DNA of 64,000 nucleotides from Dokdonia sp. (GCA_020630915.1 JAHDIF010000002.1:1-64000); one strand, 5' to 3'; numbered from the stretch's first letter, positions 19,246 through 29,110 are shown. Numbers and translations are program-made. The notes: a model not told the origin generated them from the sequence alone.

Positions 19246-20067
19246 ATGAAATTTAAAAACACCTTTACACTTGCACTTACAGTTCTTTTAGTTTGTGCTT
19301 GTAAGACGAGCCCCTTTACGGGAAAGAAAACCTTAAATTTTATAAGCAACTCTCAATTGTTTCCAATGGCTTTTCAGCAGTATGATCAATTTCTATCTGA
19401 AAATAATGTGATTACTGGTACACCAGAGGCAGAGATGGTAAAACGAGTAGGAGAGAAAATAGCTGTAGCTGCAGATCGTTATTTAACTGCTTTAGGAGAG
19501 CCAGGTTATCTAAAAGATTATCGTTGGGAATATAATCTAGTAAGAGACGATGCGATTAATGCCTGGTGTATGCCTGGAGGTAAAATTGTGGTCTATACCG
19601 GTATTTTACCCGTTACTCAAACAGAAAAAGGACTTGCCATGGTAATGGGACATGAACTTGCCCATGCACTCGCAGATCACGGTGCACAGCGTATGAGTGC
19701 CGCTCAACTACAACAAATAGGTGCTGTAGGTGTTGCGGTGGCTGCTGGAGGTCAAACCCAACAAAAGCAACAACAAATCATGCAGCTATACGGAGTAGGA
19801 TCTCAACTAGGCGGGATGCTTCCTTTTAGCCGTTCTCACGAAACACAAGCAGACGAGATTGGTATTGTAATAGCTGCGATTGCAGGATATGATCCTTATG
19901 AAGCGGCAAATTTATGGAGGCGTATGAAAGCCGCAAGTAATGGTCAAGCTCCTGCTGAGATTATGAGCACACACCCTTCTAATGATTCTAGAATAGCCAA
20001 CCTTACGGCAAAAGCGCCTATGGCGGTTAAGGAAGCTGCAAAATTTGGAGTAACTACTTTTAAATAA
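19246..20067 (+). CDS. M48 family metalloprotease lipoprotein
   Basis: This 273-residue zinc peptidase has a lipoprotein signal (Cys in LLVCAC, residues 15-20), HELAH with the two zinc His and catalytic Glu, and the third ligand Glu in ETQADEIG. It resembles periplasmic LoiP/BepA-type Ste24 homologues that act in outer-membrane protein quality control. A Gln-rich insert (TQQKQQQIMQ) follows the active-site helix. A strong hairpin lies right after the stop. Confidence 0.9.
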   Translation: MKFKNTFTLALTVLLVCACKTSPFTGKKTLNFISNSQLFPMAFQQYDQFLSENNVITGTPEAEMVKRVGEKIAVAADRYLTALGEPGYLKDYRWEYNLVRDDAINAWCMPGGKIVVYTGILPVTQTEKGLAMVMGHELAHALADHGAQRMSAAQLQQIGAVGVAVAAGGQTQQKQQQIMQLYGVGSQLGGMLPFSRSHETQADEIGIVIAAIAGYDPYEAANLWRRMKAASNGQAPAEIMSTHPSNDSRIANLTAKAPMAVKEAAKFGVTTFK

Positions 20068-20089
20068 GAAAAAACTATAATTTATAGTG

Positions 20090-20123
20090 AGAAAAGCTAC
20101 ACAATCGTGTAGCTTTTCTATTT
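20090..20123 (+). terminator. terminator after the M48 gene
   Basis: AGAAAAGCTACAC pairs with GTGTAGCTTTTCT around AATC, followed by TATTTTAG. It ends about 8 bases before the next start codon, so it may also shape the leader of the MFS gene. Confidence 0.75.
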
Positions 20124-20130
20124 TAGTAGT

Positions 20131-21441
20131 ATGAAAAAACAATTACAAAAAGGGGACAAGAAATTATTGCACGCATGGGCTTTTTATGACTGGGCAAATT
20201 CTGTGTATAGTTTAGTGATTGCCTCGGCAATTTTTCCTTTGTTTTATGGAGCATTGTTTAGGAGTGAGGGAATAGAAGAAATTGAAGTATTTGGTATGAT
20301 GCTCAGACGTAGTCCTCTTATTTTTTATACAACCGCACTCGCTTTTCTAATTATTGCTATAATATCACCCATTCTTTCGGGAATAGCCGATTATCTAGGG
20401 AATAAGAAGTTTTTTTTAAAACTTTTTTGCTACATAGGTGCGTTATCGACCATAGGATTATACTGGTTTAGCTTAGAGCATATATACGTGAGTCTATTGC
20501 TGTATTTACTTGGATTAGTAGGTTTCTGGGGTAGTATTGTTTTCTACAATTCCTATTTGCCGGATATCGCACATCCAGAACAACATGATAGTTTAAGTGC
20601 AAAAGGATATGCTATGGGATATATTGGGAGTGTACTTCTATTGCTTTTATGTCTGGCTATGATTCTAGGGTATCAAACATTTGGTTTTGAAAGTGAAGCT
20701 TTTCCCACCAGACTTTCTTTTATTTTAACTGGAGTATGGTGGATTGCGTTTAGCCAGTATACCTATGCTTATTTACCTAAGGGTAATAAGGCAGATGGAA
20801 AATTATCTAAGGATGTACTTTTGGATGGTTTTAGAGAATTAAAGGCTATTTGGAGCTCACTTAAGACTCAAGTTAAATTAAAGAAGTATTTAGCTGCTTT
20901 TTTTGTATACAGTATGGCCGTGCAAACAGTCATGCTTGCCGCCGCTTACTTTGGTGAGCAAGAATTAGAATGGGGAAGTGACAGTGAACGTACTACAGGT
21001 CTTATAGTGAGTATCTTATTAATACAAATAATAGCAGTATTTGGAGCATTGTTAACTTCTCGCCTATCCCAAAGAATAGGAAATATAAAGACATTGATTT
21101 ATGTAAATATTATTTGGATTGTGATCTGCGCTTGGGCATTTTTTGTATATACTCCAGTACAATTTTACATTACTGCTGGAGTTGTAGGTCTTGTCATGGG
21201 AGGAATTCAAGCATTGTCTAGATCTACCTATGCTAAATTTTTACCCGAGACAGAAGACACGACATCTTATTTTAGCTTTTATGATGTGGCTGAGAAAATA
21301 GGGATTATCATAGGAATGTTTTTATACGGATTCGTAGAGGAAATTACGGGAAGTATGCGTTATTCTATTGTTTTTTTGATTCTCTTTTTCGTTGCAGGGG
21401 TATTTCTTTTACTGCGGGTTCCTAAGTCATCTAAAAAGTAG
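20131..21441 (+). CDS. MFS transporter, UMF1/Atg22-like
   Basis: This 436-residue membrane protein has about 12 hydrophobic segments. Its N-terminal motif LHAWAFYDWANSVYSLVI is typical of the UMF1 (vacuole effluxer Atg22-like) branch of the major facilitator superfamily. The bacterial substrate is unknown. The start lies only a few bases after a strong hairpin, leaving very little room for a promoter. Confidence 0.85.
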   Translation: MKKQLQKGDKKLLHAWAFYDWANSVYSLVIASAIFPLFYGALFRSEGIEEIEVFGMMLRRSPLIFYTTALAFLIIAIISPILSGIADYLGNKKFFLKLFCYIGALSTIGLYWFSLEHIYVSLLLYLLGLVGFWGSIVFYNSYLPDIAHPEQHDSLSAKGYAMGYIGSVLLLLLCLAMILGYQTFGFESEAFPTRLSFILTGVWWIAFSQYTYAYLPKGNKADGKLSKDVLLDGFRELKAIWSSLKTQVKLKKYLAAFFVYSMAVQTVMLAAAYFGEQELEWGSDSERTTGLIVSILLIQIIAVFGALLTSRLSQRIGNIKTLIYVNIIWIVICAWAFFVYTPVQFYITAGVVGLVMGGIQALSRSTYAKFLPETEDTTSYFSFYDVAEKIGIIIGMFLYGFVEEITGSMRYSIVFLILFFVAGVFLLLRVPKSSKK

Positions 21442-21477
21442 GAAAATCCACACTAATCTTGTTTTATGAGTGTATGC

Positions 21478-21487
21478 TTTCGCGAAA
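21478..21487. repeat. TTTCGCGAAA palindrome, copy 6
   Basis: Intergenic copy GCTTTCGCGAAAGCGTAC between the MFS gene and the lipoprotein at 21566. Confidence 0.9.
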
Positions 21488-21565
21488 GCGTACCTAACAA
21501 TATTATACACACGACTAGAATATTTTACTTAAGTTTGCGTTAAGACTTTTATTAAGAAAACTACC

Positions 21566-22624
21566 ATGAAAAAAATAACCTACTATATTTTACTTTTATT
21601 TGTTGGATTGTTGATTTTTACTTCTTGCGAGGATGAGCAATTAACAGGAGATTTTTTCTCTACACCAGATGGTCAAGATGTTGTTATAGGTGATGGAGAT
21701 CCCGATAGTGAGACGTGTCAGACGGCGTTTGATGCGCTTACAACGGCAGAAGCTGCTTTTGCCACTGCTACAGAAGATAATTATACAACGGTTTGTAGTG
21801 CTTATTCCCAAGCGTTAATTATAACTATTGAAGCTTGTGGTGATGCTTCAGGAGATTTACAGGCTACGGTAGATGCCCTAGGTGATTGCTCGACATTTAA
21901 TGTTTGTGCGCAGGCCGAATCACAAGCTGCAGCTGCTGCAGCTGCGCTTCAGAATGATCCAGATAATAACGATTTATGTTTGGCTTATAAAGATGCACTA
22001 ACGAACCAGATTATAGCTTGTGGAGATGGAAGTGGCGCTTTACAAGATATCATAGATGCGTTAGATTGTGGAGAGGCTTGTATAGCAGCACAAGAGGCAT
22101 CGGCAGAAGCGCAAGTAATTTTTGAAGCTGTAGACCCTTTAGACGAAGATGCCTATACCGCCGCTTGTGCAGATTATAGTATGGCATTACAGGCAGAAAT
22201 AGATGCTTGTGGTGATTCAGATGGAACCTTGCTTGCTATCGTTCAAGAACTAGGAGATTGCTCACCACCGGAACAACCAGGGCCCGTACAAGTAACAATA
22301 AATGGAGAATTTAAAAATTTTAATACCGCAGATGTAACGGTTAATGGATCGACTCTAGAAATACTTGCTACAGATATAGATACAGGAGATACATTTACAT
22401 TCTCTGTAGTCCTATTACAAACGGGTGATAATGTATTACAAGATGAGGTTATGACTATAGATACTGTGGCATATGTTCCTTTCTTATCTGGAGACACCCC
22501 TTTTGAAAATAATGTTTCTTCTAACACTGGAAGCCAACTTACGGGGACCTTCTCAGGGAGTATGGAGGATACAGATGGAAATCTGATAACAACAACTGAC
22601 GGTACTTTTGATATTGTATTTTAA
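21566..22624 (+). CDS. lipoprotein with three Cys-patterned repeats
   Basis: A 352-residue lipoprotein with a lipobox at LLIFTSC (Cys21). Residues about 50-232 form three repeats, each with four cysteines spaced C-x(23-28)-C-x13-C-x(15-16)-C and sharing an AY/DY-x-x-AL core and a CGD-x-x-G-x-L turn. They are Ala-rich and probably helical, with two disulfides per repeat. A beta-rich C-terminal domain (about 235-352) resembles small flavobacterial surface domains. I recognise no named family and no function. A strong terminator follows. Confidence 0.8.
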   Translation: MKKITYYILLLFVGLLIFTSCEDEQLTGDFFSTPDGQDVVIGDGDPDSETCQTAFDALTTAEAAFATATEDNYTTVCSAYSQALIITIEACGDASGDLQATVDALGDCSTFNVCAQAESQAAAAAAALQNDPDNNDLCLAYKDALTNQIIACGDGSGALQDIIDALDCGEACIAAQEASAEAQVIFEAVDPLDEDAYTAACADYSMALQAEIDACGDSDGTLLAIVQELGDCSPPEQPGPVQVTINGEFKNFNTADVTVNGSTLEILATDIDTGDTFTFSVVLLQTGDNVLQDEVMTIDTVAYVPFLSGDTPFENNVSSNTGSQLTGTFSGSMEDTDGNLITTTDGTFDIVF

Positions 22625-22646
22625 GAAAAAATACATTCTATTTTAA

Positions 22647-22690
22647 TAAAACAACAAAACCTTCGTAGAGAAGGTTTTGTTGTTTTATGA
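22647..22690 (+). terminator. terminator after the Cys-repeat lipoprotein
   Basis: A perfect stem of about 18 bases (TAAAACAACAAAACCTTC with its complement) around GTAGA. Confidence 0.88.
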
Positions 22691-22733
22691 CCCCTTTTTC
22701 TTATTTTTACTTTATAACGATTAATAGGTAACA

Positions 22734-25700
22734 ATGGGATATTCCAACTTTTCTAGATTTTTTTATATATGCTTATTTTCTTTTACAGCCTGTGTAAATT
22801 CTGATCACGTTGGTAATGATCAATTAACCTTTAATAGGTCTAATCCTTCAGTTTTAGAAAACATAAAGGACGGTACTTTTCTTAACCTATTGCCTTCAGA
22901 GATAACACAAATCGATTTTAAAAATGAAGTAAAAGAATCTAATGGGTTCAATCATATAAGTTATTCTCAAATTTATAATGGAGCTGGTATAGGTGCGGGC
23001 GATTTAAATGGAGATGGATTAGTAGATCTTTATTTTGGGGGAAATAGTGTTGACGATAAAATTTACTTTAATAAAGGAGGGTTTACTTTTGAGGATGTTA
23101 CTCAGTCATCTGGAATTGCACCTTATGCAGATGGGTGGACCTTTGGAGTAAATTTTATTGATATTAATAACGATGGCTGGCTCGATATTTATGTTTGTAA
23201 AGCAGGCAATGGGAAAAAAAATTCTACTTTAAAAAACAAACTCTTTCTTAATAATCAAGACGGAACTTTTGAAGAGGTAGCAACACAATATGGCCTTGAC
23301 AGTTCTGATTACAGTGTCCAATCTACTTTTTTTGACTACGATTTAGATGGGGATCTAGATATGTACCTATTAAACCATCCAGCACCTGGTGTTGATAAAA
23401 AAAAGCCTTCTAGTCTAAGAAAATATGTCGAAGAACGAAATTCAGGCAAATTGAGAACGGATGTGTTTTATGAAAATGTAGATGGCCAATACGTCGTTAA
23501 AACAGACGAAGCTAAACTCGTAAATTATGGTTATAAAAATGCTGCAGCGGTAGGCGACTTTAACCAAGATGGTTATCCAGATTTATATATAAGCACAGAT
23601 TATATAGAACCAGATTTATACTATCAAAATAATAAAGATGGTACATTTTCTAACGTGATAAATGGCGTTTTTAATCATATTACCTATTACAGTATGGGAA
23701 GCGATGCCTCAGATATAAATAATGATGGCTTACTTGATCTGTACATTACAGACATGACGCCTAGTGATCACATTAGATCAAAGAAGTATATGGCATCTAT
23801 GGATAGTAATAAGTTTAATGCTTTTGTTGGGGCAGGGTTTCACTATCAATACATGGTAAATACAATGCAACTGAACAATGGTGACAATTCATTTAGTGAT
23901 ATTGCTGAGTTAGCTGGTACATCTAAAACAGATTGGAGTTGGTCTCCTTTATTTTTGGATATTGATTTAGATGGGAACAAAGATTTGTTCATTACTAATG
24001 GAATTGATGAAAATGTAAATGATAATGATCTAAATAAAAAAATTAGAGCAAAACAAAAAGAAAAAAATAGGTCTTTGTCACTTCAAGAATTTTTGGATGA
24101 AATGCCTACAGAGATTGTGTCAAATCAGGTTTTTAGAAATATCAATGGATTGACTTTTGAAGATAAATCAAAATCCTGGGTAGATAAGTTAAATTTTAAT
24201 TCTAACGGTGCTGTTTATGCAGATTTAGATAATGATGGTGATTTAGATTTTATAACTAATAATATGGATGCAAAAGCATCAATTTATGAAAATAGTAGTA
24301 CAGGGTTAAATTCTGGAAATATGATAAGCTTTTCTATTAAAGGAAGTACAAACAATGCAAACGCTTTAGGAACTAAAATTACAATACCTCTAGAAGGGAA
24401 GAAGTTGTACTACGAACACTATCCAACAAAGGGTTATCTATCGTCTATGGATTATAATCCAATAATTGGATTAGGCACAATCGATACCATACCTACAATA
24501 GAGATACAATGGCCAGATAATTCTGTATCATTTCTCAATAATGTTTTGGTAAATCAGCGCATTACATTGGATTACGACTTTTTAAAAAGAACAGAGATCC
24601 AATCTCAAAAAAAGCAAACATTTGTATCTAAGAAGGATCCTGCTAGTTTAGGAGTTACCTTTAAACACGAGGAAGACACGTTCAATGATTTTAAAGAGCA
24701 AGTATTATTGCCATATTCTCAATCTCAGAACGGTCCTCATATAGCATCTGGTGATGTTAATAATGATGGTTTGGAAGACTTTTTTGTAGGAGGAGCTGCC
24801 GGGCAAGCAGCCCAGCTTTATCTTCAGGATGTTAAGGGTAACTTTAATTTGGCCTCAGATGAACTATGGTCTTCTCAAGCATTTTACGAAGATTTAGAGT
24901 CAGTATTTTTTGATTATGATGGTGATGGCGATTTAGATTTATATGTCACAAGTGGTGGTGCCGCTTTCGCGAAAGCTAGTCCAATGTATCAAGATAGGTT
25001 ATTCGAAAACGTAGGGGATGGTAATTTTAAGCTTACAAAAAATGTTCTGCCAAAATTAAATACTAGTACACAAGTAGTAAGGGCAGAAGATATTGACAAT
25101 GATGGTGATAAAGACCTATTCATAGGAGGTAGAGTAATACCTAACCAATATCCGTACTCGCCAGATTCTTATCTCTTACTTAACGATCAAGGAAAATTTA
25201 AAGATGTCACAGAAAGTTATGCGCCACAAATAAGAAAAAGTGGCTTGGTAACTGGGGCACTATTTTCTGATTTTGATTTTGATGGAGATAGAGATTTAAT
25301 TATTACTGGAGAATGGACAGAAATTCAATTCTTTGAAAATAATGAAGGAAAATTTATGGCTGCCACTATGGATGATCTTGGAGATACGAGAGGAGTCTGG
25401 TTTTCCAGTGCTGTGATAGATATTGATAACGATGGTGATGATGATTATCTTTTTGGTAATCTAGGTTTGAATAGTAAGTTTTCTTCTAAAGAAGGAAAAG
25501 AATTTCATGTTTTTTGTGACGATTTTGATAATAATGGAACTTATGATATCTATTTTTCAAAAGATTATAAAGGCAAACTAGTACCTATGCGGGGTAGAGA
25601 ATGCTCCTCACAACAGATGCCTTTCATTCTAGACAAGTTTGAAACATATGAGTCCTTTGCTCAAGCAAATATTAATGAAATTTTGGGAGATGATAAATTG

Positions 25701-26096
25701 GAAAATGCATTACACTATTCTGTAAAGGATTTTAGAAGCGTTGTTCTTATTAATAATGGAAATAAAAGTTTTACAAAGAAGGTACTGCCGCTAGAAGCTC
25801 AGTTTTCTGCGGTAATGGATTTTGCATCTATAGATATTAATAAGGATGGGGACAAGGAAATTATTGTGGCAGGAAACCTATATCCTACAGAAGTAGAAAC
25901 AACAAGGTATGATGCGTCTATTGGAACAATACTATCTTATAAAAATGGAGAGTTTAAGGTATTGTCAAATGATGTTACTGGATTTTATGCAAATAAAGAT
26001 GTAAAAGATATTAGCATTATAGAAAAAGAAGACAAGTCTAAAATGATCATACTGGGTAATAATAATGATAGTCTGGATATTTATACTCAAAAATAA
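22734..26096 (+). CDS. FG-GAP/VCBS repeat lipoprotein with ASPIC/UnbV domain
   Basis: A 1120-residue surface lipoprotein (Cys20 in FSFTAC). It has about 14 calcium-loop motifs of the form D-x-(N/D)-x-(D/N)-G-x-x-D, for example DLNGDGLVD and DINNDGWLD, as in FG-GAP/VCBS beta-propellers. Two groups of propeller repeats flank a central ASPIC/UnbV-like segment (IEIQWPDNSVSFLNNV, near 600). Such proteins often accompany SusC/SusD systems, but none is here. A palindrome copy encodes AFAKAS near residue 746. The ligand is unknown. Confidence 0.88.
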   Translation: MGYSNFSRFFYICLFSFTACVNSDHVGNDQLTFNRSNPSVLENIKDGTFLNLLPSEITQIDFKNEVKESNGFNHISYSQIYNGAGIGAGDLNGDGLVDLYFGGNSVDDKIYFNKGGFTFEDVTQSSGIAPYADGWTFGVNFIDINNDGWLDIYVCKAGNGKKNSTLKNKLFLNNQDGTFEEVATQYGLDSSDYSVQSTFFDYDLDGDLDMYLLNHPAPGVDKKKPSSLRKYVEERNSGKLRTDVFYENVDGQYVVKTDEAKLVNYGYKNAAAVGDFNQDGYPDLYISTDYIEPDLYYQNNKDGTFSNVINGVFNHITYYSMGSDASDINNDGLLDLYITDMTPSDHIRSKKYMASMDSNKFNAFVGAGFHYQYMVNTMQLNNGDNSFSDIAELAGTSKTDWSWSPLFLDIDLDGNKDLFITNGIDENVNDNDLNKKIRAKQKEKNRSLSLQEFLDEMPTEIVSNQVFRNINGLTFEDKSKSWVDKLNFNSNGAVYADLDNDGDLDFITNNMDAKASIYENSSTGLNSGNMISFSIKGSTNNANALGTKITIPLEGKKLYYEHYPTKGYLSSMDYNPIIGLGTIDTIPTIEIQWPDNSVSFLNNVLVNQRITLDYDFLKRTEIQSQKKQTFVSKKDPASLGVTFKHEEDTFNDFKEQVLLPYSQSQNGPHIASGDVNNDGLEDFFVGGAAGQAAQLYLQDVKGNFNLASDELWSSQAFYEDLESVFFDYDGDGDLDLYVTSGGAAFAKASPMYQDRLFENVGDGNFKLTKNVLPKLNTSTQVVRAEDIDNDGDKDLFIGGRVIPNQYPYSPDSYLLLNDQGKFKDVTESYAPQIRKSGLVTGALFSDFDFDGDRDLIITGEWTEIQFFENNEGKFMAATMDDLGDTRGVWFSSAVIDIDNDGDDDYLFGNLGLNSKFSSKEGKEFHVFCDDFDNNGTYDIYFSKDYKGKLVPMRGRECSSQQMPFILDKFETYESFAQANINEILGDDKLENALHYSVKDFRSVVLINNGNKSFTKKVLPLEAQFSAVMDFASIDINKDGDKEIIVAGNLYPTEVETTRYDASIGTILSYKNGEFKVLSNDVTGFYANKDVKDISIIEKEDKSKMIILGNNNDSLDIYTQK
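24965..24974. repeat. TTTCGCGAAA palindrome, copy 7 (in VCBS gene)
   Basis: GCTTTCGCGAAAGC copy read as AFAKAS, between two calcium-loop motifs. Confidence 0.9.
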
Positions 26097-26132
26097 AACA
26101 GGATTCATAACTACTTATGAACCCTGTTTTTT
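26095..26132. terminator. bidirectional terminator, VCBS gene / GIN-domain gene
   Basis: AAACAGG-A-TTCATAA pairs with TTATGAA-C-CCTGTTT around CTAC, with flanking A and T tracts, between convergent genes. Confidence 0.85.
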
Positions 26133-26142
26133 AGAGTAAAAA

Positions 26143-26868
26143 TTAATTAATCGAAATATCTCCAGATCCAGAAACCTTAGTATCTTGTTTATCTGGATTG
26201 CCGTAACAATCAATATCTCCAGAACCGCTCACGCGAGCTTTTAAACTTTTCGAACAGTACACCTCAATATCTCCAGAACCCGCAACTCGAGCATCTACAT
26301 TATCTACTTTCATCTTTTTTGCGTGTACATCTCCAGACCCGGCTACACTTGCTTCTAAAGATGTAGCACTTCCTTCTAAAGTAAGATCTCCAGAACCAGC
26401 TACGCTAGCTTCAATTGCGTTTGCTTCTACCATTAATTTTAAATCTCCGGATCCAGCTACAGCAGTATCAAATGAGTCTGCTTTGATAATATCTTCATTC
26501 CATACATCCCCTGATCCGGCTAATGATACGCCATCTAGATCTTTAAAAGGAACCGTAACTTTAATCATCATATTTCTGCTAGGCTTGAGAGTTTTTCCTT
26601 TTTCTACTCTAATTTTGAGAGCCCCATTTTTTACCTCCGTCACAAGATATTCTAATAAGTTACTTTCTCCTTCTATAGTGAGGGATCCTTCATCACCAGC
26701 GACTAATCTTACATCAAAGAAACCTCCTACGTTTACTTGCTCGTAGTCGCCTACAGACCTTGTAATGGTAGTCATATTTCCGTTCCCTTTAATTCCTTTT
26801 CCCCACCACTGTGCTTGCGAAGGGATGGCTGTTAGTATTAATAAACAAATTGCGATTACATTTTTCAT
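26143..26868 (-). CDS. exported head-GIN (DUF2807) domain protein
   Basis: A 241-residue protein with a signal peptide (IPSQAQ cleavage region). The DUF2807 head-GIN domain starts with the YEQVNVGGFFDVRL segment. The C-terminal half carries seven copies of (A/S)GSGD about 19-20 residues apart, one per turn of a right-handed beta-helix. It is the last gene of the ECF sigma operon, 23 bases after the preceding gene. Family function is unknown; a surface or adhesive role is only a guess. Confidence 0.85.
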   Translation of the reverse strand: MKNVIAICLLILTAIPSQAQWWGKGIKGNGNMTTITRSVGDYEQVNVGGFFDVRLVAGDEGSLTIEGESNLLEYLVTEVKNGALKIRVEKGKTLKPSRNMMIKVTVPFKDLDGVSLAGSGDVWNEDIIKADSFDTAVAGSGDLKLMVEANAIEASVAGSGDLTLEGSATSLEASVAGSGDVHAKKMKVDNVDARVAGSGDIEVYCSKSLKARVSGSGDIDCYGNPDKQDTKVSGSGDISIN

Positions 26869-26891
26869 AAGTATTGATTTTTGATTGATTT

Positions 26892-27983
26892 TTAATTAAG
26901 ACGAGTGAAAGTAACTCCACCATATTCTGAGTTGATATTTATATTATTTGGAGAATTTTGCGATCCGTAAAAGCCTTCATAATACTTATCAGAAGATTCT
27001 ATTCTCTTTTTTGTGATTTCAAAATTATCATCTCCACTAAGTCCTGCATACTCTAATGAAATATTGAAGGAAAAACTATAGCCAGCATCATATCCTATTT
27101 TAATACCCGTATAATCACTACGTATAATTACATCACCAGCACTACTGCTTAATTCATTAATACGTATAGAACCATAATCTGTGTTGAGGTTTACATCCCC
27201 TTGAACAACACCTAGCTTTGCAGAGAGATAGTCACCGCGTCCAGTTATATCTTTAGTAGTTCCAGTGTAAAGTGAGCCATAATCACAGTTGTAATTTAAG
27301 TTTACTATGTCTCCAAATTCTGATTTTGAATAATCTGCATTTAACTCAATATCACCACCACTCTCTAAAATAAAAGCTGAGTAATCTGCAGTAATACGAC
27401 CACTTTTCATATAGCCAATAGTGGAGTTTTTAGTATAGTCAAAGTTCAAACTATTACCATCACCTAATAATTCACCTATCGTGAGTTTACCATAATCACA
27501 ACTAATCTTTGCATTTCCTTCTATCTTGTTAAGGGAGATCCCTCCGTAATCATTACTTAGATCTACATCATTTGTTACTGGCACTTTAACTTTATAATTA
27601 ACTTCCATATTAACGTTGTTACTTTTCCAGCTGTTCCACCAAGATCTACTGCTTTTACTAAAGGTAGTTTCTGCACTTACAAAGGTTGCATCACCACTAA
27701 AGTTAACATCTATTTCATCTAGCTTGTCCTGCACCTTATCTTCATCATTTCCATTAGTTTTAATAAATACCTCAATAACTATGGTATTTTGATCCCAAGA
27801 AACAACATTTACATTCCCGTAGCTGTTGTCTATTTTTAAGCGTGCATCTGTATTAACGCTATATTCTTTTTTAATCTTTTTTTCCTTTGAGTATTTTCCT
27901 TTTGTTGAGCAGTTATCATTTGCAAATACCATTGTAGGTACCGCAATGAGTAGGAATAAGAGTGTTTGTATTTTAGTTTTCAT
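26892..27983 (-). CDS. exported beta-helix repeat protein (DUF4097-like)
   Basis: A 363-residue exported protein from the start MKTKIQTLLFLLIAVPTMVFA. The frame opens 15 codons earlier, but that would place non-signal sequence before the leader. DYG/DYS/DYT-type motifs recur every 15-25 residues, suggesting a beta-solenoid like that of its downstream GIN-domain neighbour. It is third in the ECF sigma operon. The DUF4097-like label is tentative. Confidence 0.75.
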   Translation of the reverse strand: MKTKIQTLLFLLIAVPTMVFANDNCSTKGKYSKEKKIKKEYSVNTDARLKIDNSYGNVNVVSWDQNTIVIEVFIKTNGNDEDKVQDKLDEIDVNFSGDATFVSAETTFSKSSRSWWNSWKSNNVNMEVNYKVKVPVTNDVDLSNDYGGISLNKIEGNAKISCDYGKLTIGELLGDGNSLNFDYTKNSTIGYMKSGRITADYSAFILESGGDIELNADYSKSEFGDIVNLNYNCDYGSLYTGTTKDITGRGDYLSAKLGVVQGDVNLNTDYGSIRINELSSSAGDVIIRSDYTGIKIGYDAGYSFSFNISLEYAGLSGDDNFEITKKRIESSDKYYEGFYGSQNSPNNININSEYGGVTFTRLN

Positions 27984-28002
27984 AGTTCGAGTTATAATGT
28001 CT

Positions 28003-28563
28003 TTATATTTCTTGAGGGCGTAAATCATTTAAATTTTTAATTGCTTCTATGTGTTCTAGAACTTGTTCTAAGACGTCTATTCTATTTTGAAAATTGTCAA
28101 TCATTGCGTAGATAACGCGCTTATCCTGACCACTTTCTACAAGATCATCTTTTAGGCCTTCGTAGGTGGTTTCTAAATTTTTGATCTGATCGAGCGCTCT
28201 ATCCACGAGTTTTTGAGTTTCTGGAGTCACTTCTTGCTGGATGGTAAAAAGCTCTCTCTCTATTGTTTGCGTAAAGAAATCTTGTGTTTGCTGCATCTCT
28301 GGTGATACATCTGCAAGGTCTATTTTTTCAGTAGACGTGTTCGATGTAAAAATCACTCCAAAAAGCAATACTAAACTAGCAGCGATAAACAATGGCTTCA
28401 TCCATTTGAGTGAACGTACAGGAGTTTCTTCCTTCTTTTCCTCAGTAAACTGCATACTCTGCAATTTCTCAAGAAACTGTGATTTGTGGTCTTGACTGGG
28501 CTTCTCAGTGTCAAACTGATTTTCTAGTCTACCGAATAGTTGTTCTATACTGTCCTTCTTCAT
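28003..28563 (-). CDS. anti-sigma factor (putative)
   Basis: A 186-residue single-span protein. The cytoplasmic N-terminus (1-52) would hold the sigma-binding part, a membrane segment follows (about 53-72), and the periplasmic part is a helical coiled coil (95-180). Its start overlaps the end of the ECF sigma gene by 35 bases, which is the usual sigma/anti-sigma coupling. No ZAS zinc motif is visible. The role is inferred from position and topology. Confidence 0.7.
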   Translation of the reverse strand: MKKDSIEQLFGRLENQFDTEKPSQDHKSQFLEKLQSMQFTEEKKEETPVRSLKWMKPLFIAASLVLLFGVIFTSNTSTEKIDLADVSPEMQQTQDFFTQTIERELFTIQQEVTPETQKLVDRALDQIKNLETTYEGLKDDLVESGQDKRVIYAMIDNFQNRIDVLEQVLEHIEAIKNLNDLRPQEI

Positions 28564-29110
28564 TAGTATTTAATATTTTACGTAAGCTTTCCTTCGCTCT
28601 CGATACCATCGTCCTACAGTTTGAGTAGCTTACATTCATTATTTCACTCATTTCTTCGTAATCATACCCTTCTATAAGATGAAGTGATAATGATTGTCTG
28701 TAATTGTCTTTAAGTTTATCCATCGCCAGCATCACTTGCTGTACTTTTAAACTTTCGTAGTCTACCTCGCTCACTCCTTGGCCATCATCTTCTATTTTAT
28801 AAAGATGGTCCTCTATGGAGGTTTCATCTACCCGTTTACTACGCTGGTAACTGTTTAAACTTTTGTTTACTACAATTCTTTTTAACCAGCTCCCAAAAGT
28901 TGCGTCTCCTTTAAAGCTATCTAACTTTGTAAAAGCATTTAAAAAAGCTTCCTGCATCACATCTTGTGCCTCTGCTTCATCCTTTACAATTCGTAAAGAA
29001 GTATTATACATAGCCTTGTAATAGCGGTTGTATACTTCCAGTTGTGCGGCTTGCTCGCCTCTTTGACACATCGGGAGTAAGTCAGTAATATCTCGGTTGG
29101 TTAATGTCAC
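28529..29110 (-). CDS. ECF RNA polymerase sigma factor
   Basis: A 193-residue extracytoplasmic-function sigma-70 factor. Region 2 spans about 22-90 with DVMQEAFLNAF and FGSWLKRIVVN; region 4 spans about 130-180 with the helix-turn-helix YEEMSEIMNVSYSNCRTMVSRAK. It opens the four-gene operon sigma, putative anti-sigma and two exported repeat proteins. Such units commonly regulate themselves; I could not define its promoter. Confidence 0.92.
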   Translation of the reverse strand: MTLTNRDITDLLPMCQRGEQAAQLEVYNRYYKAMYNTSLRIVKDEAEAQDVMQEAFLNAFTKLDSFKGDATFGSWLKRIVVNKSLNSYQRSKRVDETSIEDHLYKIEDDGQGVSEVDYESLKVQQVMLAMDKLKDNYRQSLSLHLIEGYDYEEMSEIMNVSYSNCRTMVSRAKESLRKILNTNEEGQYRTTIR

